Assembly: GCA_004431415.1 (NCBI GenBank)
Contig: QPMI01000542.1
Location: forward strand, 62,001-126,000
DNA length: 64,000 bases
Source: Cyanophora paradoxa
Taxonomy: Eukaryota; Glaucocystophyceae; Cyanophorales; Cyanophoraceae
Direction of reading: 5' to 3'
Shown here: positions 21,012 through 32,738 of the stretch, in pieces
Numbering within the stretch: the stretch's first letter is position 1
Layout: each line of letters starts with the position of its first letter
Made by a program: the position numbers and the translations under genes
The notes under the pieces: model-generated
The model's database searches: none
What the model was told of the DNA's origin: nothing
Seen by the model: only the letters and a program-made list of their open reading frames with translations

Positions 21012-24000
21012 ATGGCGCTCGAGGCGCGGGCCGTGATTTACACGCTGCAGCGCGCCCTCGGCCAGTTCAGGTGCGCGATGCCGCTCGGCCTCGTCCGCGC
21101 GGTCCGCCCGTCCTCGCTCGACACGCGGCGCAGCGAGCGGACGCGCTCGTACCACGCGAGCGATGGGCCCTACCGGAAGTACATCGCCCAGCAGCTGGAG
21201 GCGCAGGGCGCGACTCCTACGCTCGAGAAGAACGCGCGGCTGCGGGCCCAGCTCGAGCTGGCCGAGAACGCGCTCTTCAGCCAGCGGCCGGTCTTCCTCC
21301 TGCCCCGCTCCGGCCGCTCGCTGAGCGTGCGCGCGCGCTCTCTGGCCCCTCTCCCTCCTTTTCCGCTCCGGTTCGAGCTTGAAGCGTTCAAATTTGAACA
21401 GGTGGTGCTGGGGAACGCGGACGTGCTGACCGTCGACGTGAATCCGGCCACAGCTGACCTGGCGGGAATCGCCGCCGAGAGCCTCGTGGGCAGCCAGTCC
21501 TTCTCCTTCTCCGCCTGGGCGGGTACGCGCCTCTTCCTCCCGGAATTCGATCCGATCCTGATTCGATCTGGCCCGAAGGCGCCGCCCGAGGATCCCTGTA
21601 CGCCCTCCTCCTCACATCCTCCCAGCTCCTCGTCGTCCAGGACAGACGCGTACCCGGCAAGCGCAACGCCATCCTCGTCGACCTCCCCGTCCCGGTACCC
21701 GTACCCCCCGCCGTCCCACCGAGTACCGCGTACCCCCTCCTCAAGGACCGCGTACCCCCAGGCACCCGGCGTGACGCAGGCCGGGGCGAGGGCGTACCTC
21801 GACGTGAACCAGAAGATGGACTCGATCGTCGTCGCGTTCGACAAGAACGTGCGGCGTACCCCCCTCCCCCCGCGGAGGCTTCCATACCCCCTCCAACCTC
21901 TTCCCCCCGCCCGAACAGGTCCTCGTCTACTCGGTGACCTACGACCCGGGGTGCACCCGCCTGCCCACCCGCCCACCCACCCCTCCCCCTCAACTACTAC
22001 CCCCCTCAACTCCTCCCCCCCTTAGGGGCCCCGCGGTGCTTTCCGTGGAACTGGCGAAGCACCTTCGGGTCAAGGGCACGGTCGTTGCCTGCGAGTTCCG
22101 GCGCAAGCACGCCGCCCAGCTCTTCTGGTCCGCCCCGCCCCCCCTACACCCGCCCTCCCTCGCCCCGCCCGCCCGCCCGCCCGCCCTCGCAGCGCGCGCA
22201 CGTGCCTTTGAGCGACAGCCGGATACTACCTAAGAGCCGCGCCATAAGAAGCCACCCGCCCCGCCCTACACCCGCCCCGGGCTCAACAACGCTCCCGCCT
22301 GACGCGTACCCCGGGGCGGGGCGCGGCGGGCAGCGCGCAGGAGCGGGGCCCCGGGTCGGAGAGCGCGGGGGGGCCGGGCCCCGGGGGCGAGCCGGCGGAC
22401 GACTCGCGCCGCGTCGAGCTGCTGAACCTCGAGATCGCCGCCGCCGCCGTGCGCCCCGCCCCCCCCCTCCCCCCCCCCCCCCCCCCCCCCCCCCCGCCCG
22501 CCCGCCCTCGACGACGTCGCCTCCCCCTCCCATCCTCTCGGAGCGGCGGAAGGGCCTTTAGAATCCGGGGGGCGGGCTCGCGGGCGGGGCGAGGCGGGAG
22601 GGGCTAGCGGGGGGGCGATGCGGGGCGGGGGGGCAGGGGGGCGAGGATCGCATAGACGAGCGGGCGAGCCGCGCAGGCGCCCCGGCTCGTCCCCCTCCGC
22701 TCCGTCCCTAGGATCGTGCCTCCGTCCCTAGGATCGCGCAGGCTCGCCGGTTGGCCGTAGACGCCCCGTCCGCTCACCGCCGCCCGCCGCCCGCAGGAGC
22801 CCGTGAAGCGCCGGGAGGTCGCCAAGGCGCGTACCCCCCACCCCCCCCCCCCCCCCCCGGAAGGGCCGGGAGCCTCCCCGAGGCCCTCGCACGAGGGGCC
22901 GGGCCGGGCCGGGCCGGGCCGGGCTGAGACGGGGCGGGGGCCTGCAGGTTCGGGTGCCGGCGGGGGTGCGCGCCGTGGCGCGCAGCGAGGACGAGACCCT
23001 CGTCGCCATCGGCTGCGAGGCGAGTACCCCCTCCCCCCCCCCCCCCCCCTCCCGCGATTCCCCTTCCCCACTCTCGCTCGGGCTTTCCTCACCCTCTTCC
23101 CCCTTTCCTTAACTCTGTACCCCCCTCCCTCTTCTTACTCTACCCCCCGCAGGACGGGACGCTGCTGGCGTACAACGCCCTCTCGGGGGCCCTCTTCTCC
23201 CGCCCGGGGCCCTTCGCGGTACCCCCTACCCTTCCTTCCCCCCCCTAAAGCCCCCCTAGAGCCTCGACGACGGCCCGTGCTCGACGACCGCTGCGCTTTT
23301 TAGGATCTGAACCCCTTAATCTCGTATCCCGCCCCCTGGAGACCTCCCTGAGCCCTCTGGGGGCGCGCGCAGCAAGTGAGCGTGATGCGGTGGCACCCCG
23401 GGGGGCGCCCTCTAGGATCTAAACACCTTCATATCTTAACCCTCTAGGATCTAAACCCTTGCATCTCTTAAACCGCTAGGATCTGAACCCTTTTATCTCT
23501 TAACCCTTCAGGATCTTGACTCTTTCATATCTTATCCCTCTAGGATCTAAACCTTTTTATCTCACGCAGCAAGTGAGCGTGATGCGGTGGCACCCCGGGG
23601 GCGCCCTCCTCCTCGTCGGCTTCGAGAACGGCGCCCTCTGCTTCGTCGATCCTGCGCTGAACGCGCGTCGCGTACCCCCCCTACTGATCTGATCCGATCT
23701 GATCTGATCTGATGTGAACGCTCCGCAGGTGGTGCCGGGACCGGGGGGTGGCCCTGAAGTGCTGCGCCTCACGGAGCACCTCTCCTACGCCGCCCGTATG
23801 GTGCGGGAGGGGTGGGCGGAGGGGCGGGGGTGATAGACCCTCCCTAGGGACGGGATCGTGACCTCCGCCTGACCGCCGCGCCTGACCCCCCTCCTGGCCT
23901 TCCCTATGCCTGCCTATCTAGCTCGTATCCTACCCTTATTCCTCCACCGCGCCTGACCTTCTGCCCTCCCCCGCCCCCGCCCCGCCCCGCGCAGGTGGCC

Positions 24001-27000
24001 GTGGAGTGGCTCCCGGACGACCCCTCCGCCGCGACGCCCGCCGGCGCCCCGGACCCCGCCGCCGCCCCCAGGCGCCCCCCGCCCCGCCCCGCCCCGCCCC
24101 TATCCTCCTCATATCTAATCTGATCTGATCTGCAGCCGGATCGCGGTGGTCGCGTTCGACCGGGGCCCCCTGGCGGCGGTGCGCCGGGGCTGCTGGGCTG
24201 CCGGCTCCCTTCCCATAAAGCTTTTAAGAGGCGCCGCAAGATCTGAGCTGAGCTGAGCTGAGCTGCGGGCGCGAGACAGGCTGAGCTTAAAGATACTTAA
24301 CAGTCTTGAAAGCTCAGCTTAAGGCTTAAGCTTAAGCATCTGAGCGGCGCCTCTTAAAAGCTCGCTGAGCTGCGGGCGCCTTTCAGCTTAAGCTGTAGCC
24401 GAAGGAGGCGCCTTAAGCCTTTCAGCTTAAATTCAAGCTCACAACTACACATTAAGCTTAAACCGAACTTAGAGGAGACCCGTTAAGCTTGAGCTGAGCC
24501 AAGAGAGCCGAGCCGAGCCGAGCTGACCAGGGGCCGGCCCAACAGGTGCGGGCGGAGCTGGGGGCCCTCTCGCGGGGGGTGGCGCGCCCCGCCGAGCTCC
24601 TCTGCTCCTACCTCGCCTCCGGCCTCCACGCCCAGGTGCGCCCCAGCCTCAGGGAAAGCCCAGCCTCCAGGTGCGGGGCGGGCTGGCGGACCGGCTAGCC
24701 GGCGGGCCCCCTCCGGGCCGGCTAGCTGCAGGTCATAGAGGCGCACAAGATGCCCGCCCCGCCCCCACCCTGCCCCGCCTCCGCCTCCGCCTCCCCCACT
24801 CCCCCCCCCCCCCTCCGCCCCGCCCCGCTAACGCTGGGCCAGGCGGGGGAGCTGTGCGCGGCGGTGGCGGGCCCCGACGAGGCGGCCCTCTGCGCCTCAA
24901 TCCTCGCCGACTCCGTGCGCCCTCATTCTAAGGCGTCTCTTATTCTAAGATGCCTCTTATTCTATGATGGATCTTAGAGTATCTGAGGTATCTCCGCCCT
25001 TTATTCTTAGATACCTCGTAGAATCGCCGGCGCCGTGCGCCCTGTCAGAGATCCTTAGAGATACTTAAAGACAGAGTCTTAGAGACATTCTTAGAATCCT
25101 AGATCTAGACACTCTTAGATTATATGTGCCCGGAGGGCTGCGCACGCCCCCAAACAGAGCCTCTGGACCTCCTCAGAGATCCTTAGAGATACTTGAAGAT
25201 AGAGTCTTAGAGTGTCTAAGGTGAGGAGAATCTTAGAATTAGACCTCCTCCATAGATCCCTCTGCGCCTCCATCCTCGCCGATCCTTAGAGATACTTCGG
25301 GATGGAGTCTTAGAGCATCTAAGATATCCCCACCCTTGGGGCTCGATGCTCTCAGGAACTGCTCTTAACTGCGCCTCCGGTCTTGCCGACCCCGTGCATG
25401 CGCCCCGCGATCTTAGTCTTAAACCTTGAAGCCAAGGCTTGGAGGATTAGGAAATTGCTTTTAGCTTTGGAGATTCTTAGAGATCTGCTTCACGTGAGCC
25501 GAAGCATTAGAGACCCTCCCCGGCGGGCCCGGGCCTGCTGAGCCCCTCCCCTCGCGCCTCCCGCGGCGGAAAGATATAGTCTCAGAGTATCTTAGCCCGC
25601 CCGCCCGCCGCGCCCGCCCGCCCGCCAGCCAGCCAGCCTGCCCGGCGCACCGCCCGAGCTGAGCCCAGGCCGACTCCCTCCCGCGCCTCCCGCGGCAGAT
25701 CCTGGCGGGCCCGGCGCCGCTGCCCGAGGCGGCGCGGGATCGGCTGTCCCGCGCCATCCGCCACGCCCTCGCCGCCGCCCCCAGCGAGGTCCGCCCGCGC
25801 CCCTCCTTTCCCCTCTCCCGCCTAGTCCGCTCGCTAGTCTCTATTGGGAGCGCTTCTTAGGCCTTTTTTAGTCCGCCCTCCTCTCCCCACTCCCGCTACT
25901 AGGGAGAAGTGGGGCGGGGGGCCTAGTCCGGCCCTCGCTCCCTCTCTCCCCACTCCCGCCGTCGCTGGCGAGGTCGCTGGCGGAGACGCCCGAGAAGCGC
26001 CCCCCTCCTCTCCCTTTTCCTAGTCTGCGAGTACCTTCCCTAGGCGCTTCTCGGGCGTCTCCGCGCCCCACTCCTCTCCCTTTTCCTAGTCTGCGAGTAC
26101 CTAGGCGAGGACCCGCCTGCGGCGAGGGAGGACCCTCTCCCCTCTCCCGCCTAGTCTGCTCACAGCGAGGACCCTCTTTAGCTTAAGCTTCTCGGGCGTC
26201 GTTTAGAATCTCCTGCAAGTCTGCTCGCGTCGCTTCGCTCACGTCGCCTCGCTCCGCGTCGGCCAGGGGCGGGTGGCGGGGTCGCTGCGGGCTATCCAGC
26301 GCCGCTTCCTCGCCAAGCTCCTCGAGGGCCAGCAGGTGCCCGCCCGCCTGCCGCCCCGCCTCGCCGGCCCCGCCGCGCCCTCCCACTAGACCAGTACCTT
26401 CCCCCTAGCTCCGAGCTCACGCCGGCCCCCCGCCCCGCCCCGGCGCCCCGCGCAGCTGCACGATGCCTTCGACGAGGCGCACAACCTTCACGCCCCCGAC
26501 GGGTCCGCCGTACCCCCGCCCCCGCCCCCACACCCCCCGCCCTCGCCCCCCCTACCCCCCTACCCCCTCTCCTCGGCTCCTTGCCTCCGTCTGCTAGGCG
26601 GACCGCGCCCCTCCCCTCCACCCCCGCCCCTCGGGTCCGCCGTAGCCCCACCCCCGCCCCCTCCCCGATTCTCCCCCCCCCCCCCGGCCCTTCGCCTCCG
26701 CCTCCTAGGCGGACCGCCCCGCCCCCCCCCCCCCCCCCCCTCCACCCTCGCCCCTCCACCCCGCCCCTCCACCCCCGCCCCTCGGCTCTCCCCCCCCCCT
26801 TCACCCCGCCCCTCGGCGGCTGTTAGAGCTCCCCCGCCCACCTCCGCCCTCCGTCTCACCCTCCTCCCCCCCTCGCCCCCGCGCCCCGCCTCCGCCCTCG
26901 CCCGTCGGCTATGGTTAGACCCCTGCGCTCGCCCCTAGGACTAGTGATAGCCCCCGCGCCCTCTCCGGCTCCCTTCCCGCCTCGGCCCTCGCCCTTGAGG

Positions 27001-28149
27001 GACGGCCCTCCCCCCGCACCCCCGCACCCCGCCGGGCGAGCCGCCCGCTCCAGCTCCTCCGCCCCCCGCCCTCCATGAGATTTCTAATAATATTAATCTA
27101 GTTCCAGTATAGTTTTCTAAAACTAATAGTCCAATTTGTATATGCAGCTGGCAAGACTAAACTAACCGAATGACCCTCCAACCCCCCCCCCCCCTCCCAG
27201 GTACATGGACGTGGCGCGGTGGGCGTTCGCGCTGGGGGAGGGCCTCCTCGGGGAGGTCGCATGGGGCAAGGCCACCGCCCTCCTCGCCCCGCAGGTCAGA
27301 CGGAGCCCGCAGTTCTAGCGACACGCCCCGCCCCGCCCCTTTCGCTTCAAGGCCCGAACTAGCGCATTTAGGCCACCGCCCTCCTCGCCCCCCAGGCCCG
27401 CCCCCGCCCGCCCCCCACTTCTTCTTCTTCCTCTTCTTCTTCTTCGTCCTCTGCCTGACGGAGCCGCCCCGCCCGCCCTCCCGCGCAGGGGGACCTCCTG
27501 GCGATGCTCCCGCGCCCGCAGGAGGACCCCTCCCCGGACGCCCTCGCCCCCGGGTACGCATTCTCATTCTTATAGGGGCACCGGCCTTAGATAGATCCCT
27601 TGTGCCTTTATATAGCCCCTTTAGCTCCTTTAGCTGTAGCTTGTGCCTTTATTTAGCCCCTTTAGCTCCTTATAGTCATCGCTCAGATATTCCTCTAGGG
27701 CCCCTCCATCGACGCCCTCGCCCCCGGGTCCGCCCCATGCGGCTCCGCATTCAGGCTCCTTCAGCTCCTAGGCCAACCGCCCTAGGCCACCCCCATTTCG
27801 GCTCCATTAGCTGCATCTTTAGGCACCGGGCATCTCTTGATAGCCTCCCCCCCTGGAGCTCCTTATCCTATTATTAGCTCCTGTAGCTCCTAGGCCACCA
27901 CCCCCACCCCCCCCCCCGTTTTTTAGGCCACCCCCGCGCCCTCGCCCCTACGAGCAGGCTACCCCGCGGCGGCCGCAAAGCGCCGCCCCCGTCCCCGCCC
28001 CCGCCTCGACCCCGGGCCTCGCCTCACGAGCGGGCGGGCGGGCCGGCAGGCTGGCGGCGACGCGCCTGGGGCCCGGGCCGGGGTACGACGCCGCGGCGGC
28101 GGGGGGCGTGCCCCCGCCCCCCAACACGGTCATCAAGCTGCAGCGCTAG
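21012..28149 (+). CDS. WDPCP/Fritz-like ciliogenesis and planar-polarity effector
   Basis: A long gene with many short exons; the first ATG at 21012 may be internal. N-terminal coding text (RKYIAQQLEAQG, TLEKNARLRAQLELAENAL, FLLPRSGRSLS) resembles the WDPCP start that precedes its beta-propeller. WD-like pieces follow: GTVVACEFRRKHAAQLF, ETLVAIGCE then DGTLLAYNALSG (about 22995-23200), VSVMRWHPGGALLLVGFENG (23570-23635) and VAVEWLPDD. The C-terminal helical part includes AIQRRFLAKLLEGQQ, LHDAFDEAHNLHAPDG, then YMDVARWAFALGEGLL (about 27200), the order seen in Fritz proteins. It ends PPNTVIKLQR with TAG at 28147. WDPCP belongs to the CPLANE complex that recruits intraflagellar-transport proteins at the basal body, implying a ciliated organism. 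The family call rests on remembered motif order, and exon joins are not resolved. Confidence 0.62.
23291..23560 (+). repeat. intronic tandem repeat of about 30 bp (TCTAGGATCTAAACC-type)
   Basis: At least six imperfect units of the form CTCTAGGATCTAAACCCTT followed by an (A/T)ATCTCTTAACC tail, inside an intron of the WDPCP-like gene. The block is interrupted at about 23371-23411 by a copy of the next exon's beginning. Confidence 0.8.
23371..23411 (+). repeat. pseudo-exon: partial duplicate of the exon start at 23566
   Basis: The text from GCAGCAAGTGAGCGTGATGCGG through CACCCCGGGGG occurs here and again at 23565-23606, where it opens a coding exon (VSVMRWHPGG). The upstream copy has one extra G, which would shift the frame, and soon runs into the 30-bp repeats. 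It keeps the CAG acceptor, so it could be used as a cryptic splice site. Confidence 0.75.
24237..25480 (+). repeat. repeat-filled introns (AGCTG, AGCTTAAG and CTTAGAGATAC families)
   Basis: 24240-24520 has runs of GAGCTGAGCTGAGCT and many AGCTTAAG palindromes. 24930-25480 has repeated TCTTAGAGAT(A/C)CTTA words. Short coding islands sit between them (RAELGALSRGVARPAELLCSYL near 24550 and EAALCASILADSV near 24880, given here as motifs). This accounts for much of the gene's length. Confidence 0.7.
26500..27060 (+). repeat. C-run intron block in WDPCP-like gene
   Basis: Almost uninterrupted pyrimidine-rich DNA with C runs up to about 20 bases, the plus-strand counterpart of the G runs at 15 kb. 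Open frames across it are compositional artefacts. Confidence 0.7.
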
Positions 28150-28756
28150 CGCTAGTGCGTTCAAGCGGGGCAGGCAAACCTGAGCGACGGCGCGCGGCGC
28201 GCGCGACCGGGACTTGCTGCCTGCAGAGAGTCTTGCTGCAATTCAAATGCAATGATTTTAAAATCGCGGAAGATGTCAGGCTGATATCGATCATATGCAT
28301 GCACTGCGGCATGAATGTCGGAAACACGTGATCATGAGCATGAGGGGCGAACAACGAGAGTGTCATCAATATCTTACCTATGATATGATTATAATTATAA
28401 TCACAGGAGACTCGGAGACTCAGAGACTCTAGGGATCATGATCACGATCAGTGCTGGCTAGTGAGCCAAACAAACGATATCAATATCGATATTTATGATC
28501 ATGATAATCAGATTACAAGAGAGATCAGCTGCAGTGCTGATTAGTGAGCCAACGAGCACCGCTCCATATCGACAACAAAAAACGAGGAGCTCCGATATTG
28601 ATCGACAGCATTAGGCTAATAAAACCAAGACACCGACTTTGGCAATACAGAGCTATGAAAATAATAAGCAAAACAAGTTTACTAGTAATTATATTAGCAA
28701 TGCTAACTATATACCTAGATACCTAGATACCTACATTCGATGAAAGAGAAATGGAA
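28150..28756. other. AT-rich intergenic between convergent genes, nothing recognised
   Basis: About 600 bp, visibly poorer in GC than the flanks, rich in ATGATCATGATC-like palindromic words (28420-28520). It separates the convergent WDPCP-like and bZIP genes. No gene, tRNA or terminator hairpin could be supported. Confidence 0.5.
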
Positions 28757-30966
28757 TCACGCGACTCCCTCATTGCAGCCGGGCGCGACATGCACAGCCC
28801 CGGCCGGGCTCCCCAGCTCGCCAAGCAACCAGGAGGCGTCCAGGGGGGTACATTGGGACAGGGGCCCCTCGTGGGGTACGTGGGAGGGGTACGCGTCCGC
28901 GACGTTCTCGGGGTCGTCGACGAGGTGCAGGTTCGATTCCAGGGGGGACATATCGAAGGGGAAGGGGATCGCTGGCGCCTGCGAACGAAGGGGTCGGAGG
29001 GGGGGGGGGTTCGCGGGGGGAGGGAGGGGTACGGCACGGTCGCACTTCGTCGGAGGGGAGCGGGGGTGCGGCGGGCAGGGGAGACGGCATCTTCTCGATG
29101 GTGAGGGGGGTACCGACAGGGCGGGGTCGCTTTCCCCCTCGCCGCTCATCGGAGGGGTAGAGCGAGGCCAAGGATGATATGGGAGACATTTGCATGCCCG
29201 TCATCGGTGCCAGGGCGAGCTGTTCAGGGGTAGCAGTTAGTTAAGAGAAGAATATTCGGAAAGGGGCGGCTGGAGATCCGAACCCGGGCCAGGACAGGAC
29301 CAGGGCCGGCCAGGACCCGGGCGATGACCTCGGCGGGTACCGCTCCCGATTTCTGCGGGACGGTCGGACTGGCGCCGCGGGGGGTACGGCGACCGCGGGG
29401 GATACGGCGACCGCGGGGGGTACGCCTCTCGGACCTCGGCGAGGACGTATTCGGAAACGACCTTACCCCGCCCGGGGCACTCGCTGTCTCCGTAGAACCT
29501 GCCGCGGGTTCGATTCCGCGATCGAGCTTCCATTTCTTCAACGTTAACGTGGTACCCCTCACCAGAACAGGTACCGGACGAACTGCTCGGGCTCGACGAG
29601 GGTCACCAGCTGCGGGGAAGAGGGGTACGGCGTCGGCGACGGCAAGGGGGTGGACGGGGGAGGGAGGGGGGTACGCACGTCCTCGTAAAACCGCATAATG
29701 GGGGCGAACATCCGCTTTAGGACCGACGAGACGCCCGAAAGCTCCCGCGACAGGCCTGCCAGAAGGAGGGGGCAAAGAGTCGTACGCCGGCGGCGCAGGT
29801 GGGGGGAAAGAAGGGGGCGCACGGTGCAAGGAGGAGAAAAGCTCCTGTTCGGACTCGAAGACGCGGTAGTTCCGCGTCAGCTGCTCCATCACGTCCGCCT
29901 GCATGCGAAACGTCACGGGGGGGATGGGGAGGGGCAGGGGATGCCGAGGCGGCTCCGGGGGTACGTCGTATCGCGCACCTTTCGCGCGGGATCGAGGGCG
30001 AGCGAGGCGCTGGCCTCAGTGGCGAGGAGCCGGGCCTCTGGGGAGTGTCGGAGGAAGAGGCCGGGCGTGCCCGACGCCTCCCGCTCCGCCTGTACGAGAG
30101 ACGATATGATCCACGAGTGGGCGAGGCGGTCCTGCGCCAGCGCGTGCGCGCGGCTTTGCTTTGAGCGGCGCGGCGCGGAGCGGCGCGCGGGGCGTCGGTC
30201 CCACCTCGGCGCATCGCATAGCCTCCGCCGCGTCCTCCGCCCAGCTGCGCGTGCATGCGCGAGGCGGCGCCGGCGTCGTCGGCGCGGCGCGGCGCGGCGG
30301 GAAGCCCGACATCAGCGCACGCACGCGAGGAGGGCGCGGGAGAACTCCAAGTCGAGGTTCCAGTAGACCTGCAGCTCGCGCCCCAGCTCCTCCGTCGGGA
30401 CGCCGCGCTGCGCGGATCCGGCCCTCAGCGCCAGCCGGCGCCGGCGCGCCTCGCTCAGAGGCGGCGCGGCGCGGACCTTGAACAGGCCGAAGAGGGAGCT
30501 GAGCCCGCCGCGCAGCGCGGCGTCCGCAGACCGTATGCGCTCGCTCGCGCAGGCCAAGGGCGCCTGACCAGCGGGCGGCAAGGGCGCGACAGCAGCTTCG
30601 TGTGAGGAGGACGGCGGCGGCTGCGTGGGAGGGCCGACCGCCGCCGGCTGAGGCCGTGTGCGCTCTCGCTGCAGCTCGACTCGGAGCTGCGCGTTCTCTC
30701 TCCGCAGCTCCGCGCATTCCTGCAAGCGAGCTGGTCAGCACGGCAGGAGAAGCGCGGGCTGAGGCTCGCGGGCGCTGCGCGACGTGCAGCGAGGCTTCGG
30801 AAGCTTTTCGCACCTCCTGGAGCCGCGCGTGCTCTGCCTGGAGGCGCTGGAACTCCTCCCGCTTCCTCGCCCGGCTGCGGCGACTCGCCTCACGCTCGCG
30901 CTCCTTCTTGCGCGCTTCGCGCTCGTCGGCGTCGTTCGTGCGGTCTTCCTCCGTGTCCGGCGGCAT
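28757..30966 (-). CDS. bZIP transcription factor with long C-terminal region
   Basis: Exon 1 (30966-30814, 51 codons) has an acidic/basic start and the basic region ASRRSRARKREEF. Splicing to exon 2 (from 30719) continues the zipper with leucines exactly seven apart: L in QRLQ, ARLQ, AELR and AQLR. The N-x7-R-x9-L spacing holds, but the invariant Asn is Glu. Downstream exons encode LQVYWNLDLEFSRALLA, WAEDAAEAMRCAE, HSWIISSLVQAEREASGTP, VMEQLTRNYRVFESEQEL, LSRELSGVSSVLKRMFAP and LVTLVEPEQFVRYLF, a mostly helical domain reminiscent of the helical regions C-terminal to plant TGA-type bZIPs. The last exon ends near 28757. Expected: a nuclear, dimeric DNA-binding regulator. The 3' exon structure is uncertain. 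Confidence 0.72.
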
Positions 30967-31700
30967 CGCCAAACCGTGGGCGGCCAAGAGAGACGCGTGT
31001 CGCTCGCTGCGAAGCGGGGCAGCCGCAAATGCTAAGCCCGGCGAAGCCCGCTGGCTAACGGCTGTCAAACTGCAGCTGCTGTCGTGCTCAGCTGCGGCTC
31101 AGGCTAGCAAGTGCGAGGGGTACGAGGCGAGCGCCGACGTCAATTTGATCTCGATATCATCCGAAGTAGGCGCCCCCGGCATAGATCGAGATCTGGAGGC
31201 CGCGAAGCTCGACGAAAGTGGCCACCCAGCTTTACCACAAGTCGCCCATTGCTTGTATTGGTGCGACTTGGTGCGACTTGCAATGGGCGCAGCACACATA
31301 CGCGCAACTGCATCCTTATAATATAATTGAGTATATAGCTGCATGCATATGCGGCGCCGATCGCGAGCCAACATTCTAACATAAGTACACTAGTACTGGC
31401 GCCCGGCGGACTCTCTGATCCTCTACTGCCGCAGCGCTAGCTACAGCGCTTGCTACAGCGCTTGCGGTGGCCCCGGGCCCGTGGATCGGTTACGGCCATG
31501 CGCATGCGGCTCGCTAGCGCTAAGCGGCTCGCCCGTGCGCGCGCGGAAGAGAGAAAAGATCGCAGAAGATCTAGAGACTTGAGAGACAATCGATATCGTT
31601 TCTGGAAATTAAGACGGCAGATTAAGATTAACATTAAGATCTGCAGATGAAGACGAGCCTCGGACCGGAGGGAAACGTGGCCGCGCTTTAAATTAAATGG
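30967..31700. other. intergenic, no gene seen
   Basis: Between the 5' end of the bZIP gene and the 3' end of the array's first F-box gene. It has a short direct repeat GGTGCGACTTGGTGCGACTT at 31260-31280 and a GCTACAGCGCTTGCTACAGC repeat at 31440-31460. No coding evidence. Confidence 0.5.
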
Positions 31701-32642
31701 CTACTTGTAAGCTATCTGCACATCTCGGAGGGCGGCCTGCAGCGCCCTGCGCCCGTCGTCCCCGAGATCGGCCGCGTCGCCCTCGATCACGAGGCGGCGG
31801 AGGCGCTTGAGGGCCGAGACGGCGACGAGGCCGCCCGCAGAGCTGAGGGGGAGCGGCGACTTGACCGTGAGATTCTGGAGGGAGGGGACGTCCGAGGCAA
31901 GCCGCTGCGCATACGGACGCAGAGCATATGCATAATTATAAGCTCACGTCGCACGTGCACGGCACAAAATGCGACGGGCGTCAAGAATTCGATTGCTGAC
32001 CTTGAAAAACGCGCCCGGAATTTCTGCATCGCCCTCCATGCACTCCAGGGTGAGGGACTTGAGGCTCGTCCACTGCTGCAAGGAGAGCTGCGCGAAGGTC
32101 GAGAAGGCCCTCGATGGCAGCATGAGATGTAGACTCTGCAGACGGCCGCGGAGTTATGGGAAAGTCATGGGATCGCGATGTATATGCATATGCAAGCGGA
32201 AAGGGCGCCTTCAACGTTAACCCACCTCCAGCGCAACCAGCTTTGAGGCGCCTGCAGCAAACGACGCGGAAGCCGCTTCGTCGAGGTTTTCGTGTGTGAT
32301 GATGGCACTTTGGAGGCTGCCAGCAAGGGGCAGGAGCGCCGAGATGTCCGCTGGACCCCTCATGTTCAGGCAGATGAACTCCAGCTGCCGCATACCGCTG
32401 AGGAAGCCGGTGTGCATGTGATAAACAAGTACAGCGTATGCTAATCGAGGAGGTTGTCAGTACTAGTACAGGTAATGTTGATTAGAAGCTTTGCGATCGT
32501 CTCTCACCGCGCAGCGAGGAGAGGCCGGAGAGCGGCTGCAGGTCCGCTTCAGAAGCTCTTGGCCAGATTTGCGATCCCTCCTCGTCGAAGCATTCTGAGG
32601 ACCGTGCTCGATCATGAGCTTGAGGTTGTCGACTAGAAATCG

Positions 32643-32738
<96 letters not shown>

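Noticed and set aside
29505-29535. tRNA T-arm lookalike (CGCGGGTTCGATTCCGCG)
   Set aside because: The T-stem and loop are perfect, but no acceptor, D or anticodon stem of the right spacing can be built upstream, and the sequence lies within the bZIP gene's 3' part.
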